From assembly GCF_004770745.1 (NCBI RefSeq), contig NZ_RQGD01000045.1, positions 62,001 through 126,000 on the forward strand: a DNA stretch of 64,000 bases. Direction: 5' to 3'. A model generated the notes under the pieces. It saw only the letters and a list, made by a program, of their open reading frames with translations, was not told the DNA's origin and did no database searches. Every line of letters starts with the position of its first letter. Position 1 is the stretch's first letter. The stretch comes from Leptospira ognonensis. Lineage in GTDB: Bacteria; Spirochaetota; Leptospiria; Leptospirales; Leptospiraceae. Made by a program: the position numbers and the translations under genes. Positions 63,023 to 64,000 of the stretch are shown piece by piece.

Positions 63023-63685
63023 CTATAGATTTTCAGAAGCCCAACCTGAATACCCTGTCGCTAATCTTGATGCCGTGATCTCACGTGCATGGAGAACAGC
63101 AAGGGCATTAACGGACAAAATACAAAGTGGACCTCTGCAATAAACGATCACTTCTTTGTTTTTTGGAAATTTATGCGCACCTAACTCCTGCAATGGGACG
63201 CTTATCGCGTTTGCAATGTGTCCTTTCTTATATTCTTCACTAGAACGGACATCAACGACAAGTATTCCCCCCTTTTTCATTTTTGCCTGAAGTTCTAAAT
63301 TAGAAATGCCAGAATGGTTTTCGGGAGCTTCGTTGCGAATCCTCTTAGTTTCCTGAACTTCTTTGAAGACTGCAAATTTCTCTAAGGCTTCGAGTAACTC
63401 TCGAATAGGTCCAGGTTCGAGCCGATAAAGTATTCTTTTCCCCTCTCGACGGGTGGCGACCATCCTCGATTTTTTCAAAAGCTGAAGTTGTTGTGAGGTA
63501 CTTGCAACTGGCAGGCCTGAGTGCTCAGAAAGTGTTTCCACTGATTTTTCTCCCTCAGCAATGAGTTGGAGCAGTAAAAGACGCGATTCATTGCCAAGCA
63601 TGCTAGCAATCTCACTCATTCGCGGAATCGTTTCTAAAACGCTCATACTACTATCAAAAGAAATGTTTTCGGCTGAAGTCTGCAA
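63023..63685 (-). CDS. ArsR-family regulator fused to rhodanese domain
   Basis: This 220-residue protein has an ArsR winged helix (about 20-105: LLLLQLIAEGEKSVETLSEHSGLPVASTSQQLQLLKK) and a rhodanese domain (about 128-215) with active-site VYCRGPLC (Cys183 and Cys188). The ArsR part has no cysteine, so sensing, perhaps of sulfane sulfur, would go through the rhodanese domain. The neighbouring gene is a GH130-like fragment; no sulfur gene is adjacent. Confidence 0.9.
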   Translation of the reverse strand: MQTSAENISFDSSMSVLETIPRMSEIASMLGNESRLLLLQLIAEGEKSVETLSEHSGLPVASTSQQLQLLKKSRMVATRREGKRILYRLEPGPIRELLEALEKFAVFKEVQETKRIRNEAPENHSGISNLELQAKMKKGGILVVDVRSSEEYKKGHIANAISVPLQELGAHKFPKNKEVIVYCRGPLCILSVNALAVLHAREITASRLATGYSGWASENL

Positions 63686-63832
63686 GATTTTTTGAGACAG
63701 AGAATAGACTTAGACTAAAAAACATTCTATTTTTTTATTGAATGTAAGAATGTATTTCCCAAAAGAATCGTAAAGGAACTTCATTTTGGAAATCATCCTC
63801 AAGTCTACCTGATTGGCATAGGGCAAACCGCC

Positions 63833-64000
63833 CTACCCAGCTGACGAGAAATTGTCAGTCTCGTACGTCATATTCTCTAAAAGCTCTTTCAAACTGATCA
63901 GAGCAATGCCCACCGATCGATCTGACATTGCATAAGGCAATATTAGCTGATCTCCATTCACCGCTGCGCCACAACTGTAAACAACATTTGGAACGTAACC
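63833..64000 (-). CDS. C-terminal end of a GH130-like glycoside phosphorylase
   Basis: The frame enters from the right edge and stops at TAG (63833-63835), giving 55 visible residues. The segment GYVPNVVYSCGAAVNGDQ, LPYAMSDRSVGIALISLKELL fits the C-terminal strands of GH130 mannoside phosphorylases/hydrolases. The 5' part is outside the window, so the substrate cannot be judged. An inverted repeat TAGGGC/GCCCTA (63819-63835) overlaps the stop but lacks a T run. Confidence 0.65.
   Translation of the reverse strand, partial: GYVPNVVYSCGAAVNGDQLILPYAMSDRSVGIALISLKELLENMTYETDNFSSAG

Noticed and set aside
63819..63835. TAGGGC/GCCCTA inverted repeat as a terminator
   Set aside because: The repeat overlaps the stop codon of the GH130-like gene and no T run follows, so an intrinsic terminator is not supported.
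1..64000. CRISPR arrays, insertion sequences, prophage genes, tRNA or rRNA genes
   Set aside because: I looked for spaced identical repeats, transposase and integrase motifs, phage structural genes and T-arm-like sequences and saw none; a tRNA could still be missed by eye.

Overview
The window is 64 kb of a bacterial chromosome, most likely from the spirochaete order Leptospirales (probably Leptospira). This rests on gene content and style rather than on a marker gene: fatty-acid catabolism with several acyl-CoA dehydrogenases, ETF and acyl-CoA ligase; many sensory proteins (7TMR-DISM receptors, class III cyclase, HisKA_2 kinase, SpoIIE/STAS/RsbW-type modules); frequent TTG and GTG starts; and a moderately AT-rich composition. 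No rRNA, tRNA, CRISPR array, insertion sequence or prophage was recognised. The genome is tightly packed: three convergent gene pairs end inside the same 4-nt TTAG or TTAA.

Region by region. 1-6.8 kb: an incomplete DsbA-like thiol oxidoreductase, two unknown genes, homoserine kinase, a CrtISO/phytoene-desaturase-like flavoprotein, an unknown gene and an acyl-CoA dehydrogenase. 7.3-11.3 kb: a degenerate HD-GYP protein, a membrane class III cyclase, a UbiA-like membrane protein and a small membrane protein. 11.4-24.8 kb: a mostly plus-strand run of etfB-etfA, a LolA-like protein, a large unknown protein, trpS, comEC, ksgA, a sterol-desaturase-type hydroxylase, an M23 peptidase, a HAD phosphatase, rsmI, an XRE-cupin regulator and prmA. 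24.8-30.3 kb: a 7TMR-DISM sensor with an RsbW-type ATPase end, a flavin amine oxidase, an acyltransferase, and an HNH protein coupled to a very acidic protein. 30.3-35.4 kb: a coupled operon of acyl-CoA ligase, acyl-CoA dehydrogenase, histidine kinase and MaoC hydratase. 35.5-42.3 kb: a CBS protein, a sodium/solute symporter and a partner-switching operon (unknown, STAS, anti-sigma kinase, SpoIIE phosphatase). 42.3-51.9 kb: a DEAD-box helicase, a leucine-type attenuator with leuA, an amidohydrolase, an osmoregulated periplasmic glucan operon (opgG, a small membrane protein, opgH) and fabI. 52-58.7 kb: a membrane-bound AraC regulator facing a TolC/HlyD/ABC export operon whose ATPase domain has lost its catalytic motifs. 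59-64 kb: a PiT phosphate transporter with Pho-box-like repeats upstream, a second degenerate HD-GYP protein, an ArsR-rhodanese regulator and the end of a GH130-like gene.

The clearest new-looking element is the region in front of leuA. It contains a 17-codon leader peptide with four consecutive CTC leucine codons, a competing hairpin and an intrinsic terminator, which is the layout of transcription attenuation. The leuA it precedes lacks the usual C-terminal leucine-binding regulatory domain, so control may have moved from enzyme feedback to RNA. Next in interest are the ABC exporter with a dead nucleotide-binding domain, the paired degenerate HD-GYP paralogues, the kinase inside a beta-oxidation operon, and the HNH/hyperacidic protein pair. 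Metabolically the window fits an organism living on long-chain fatty acids: ligase, dehydrogenases, hydratase and ETF are all present. All functional statements come from reading motifs by eye; no database search was run.
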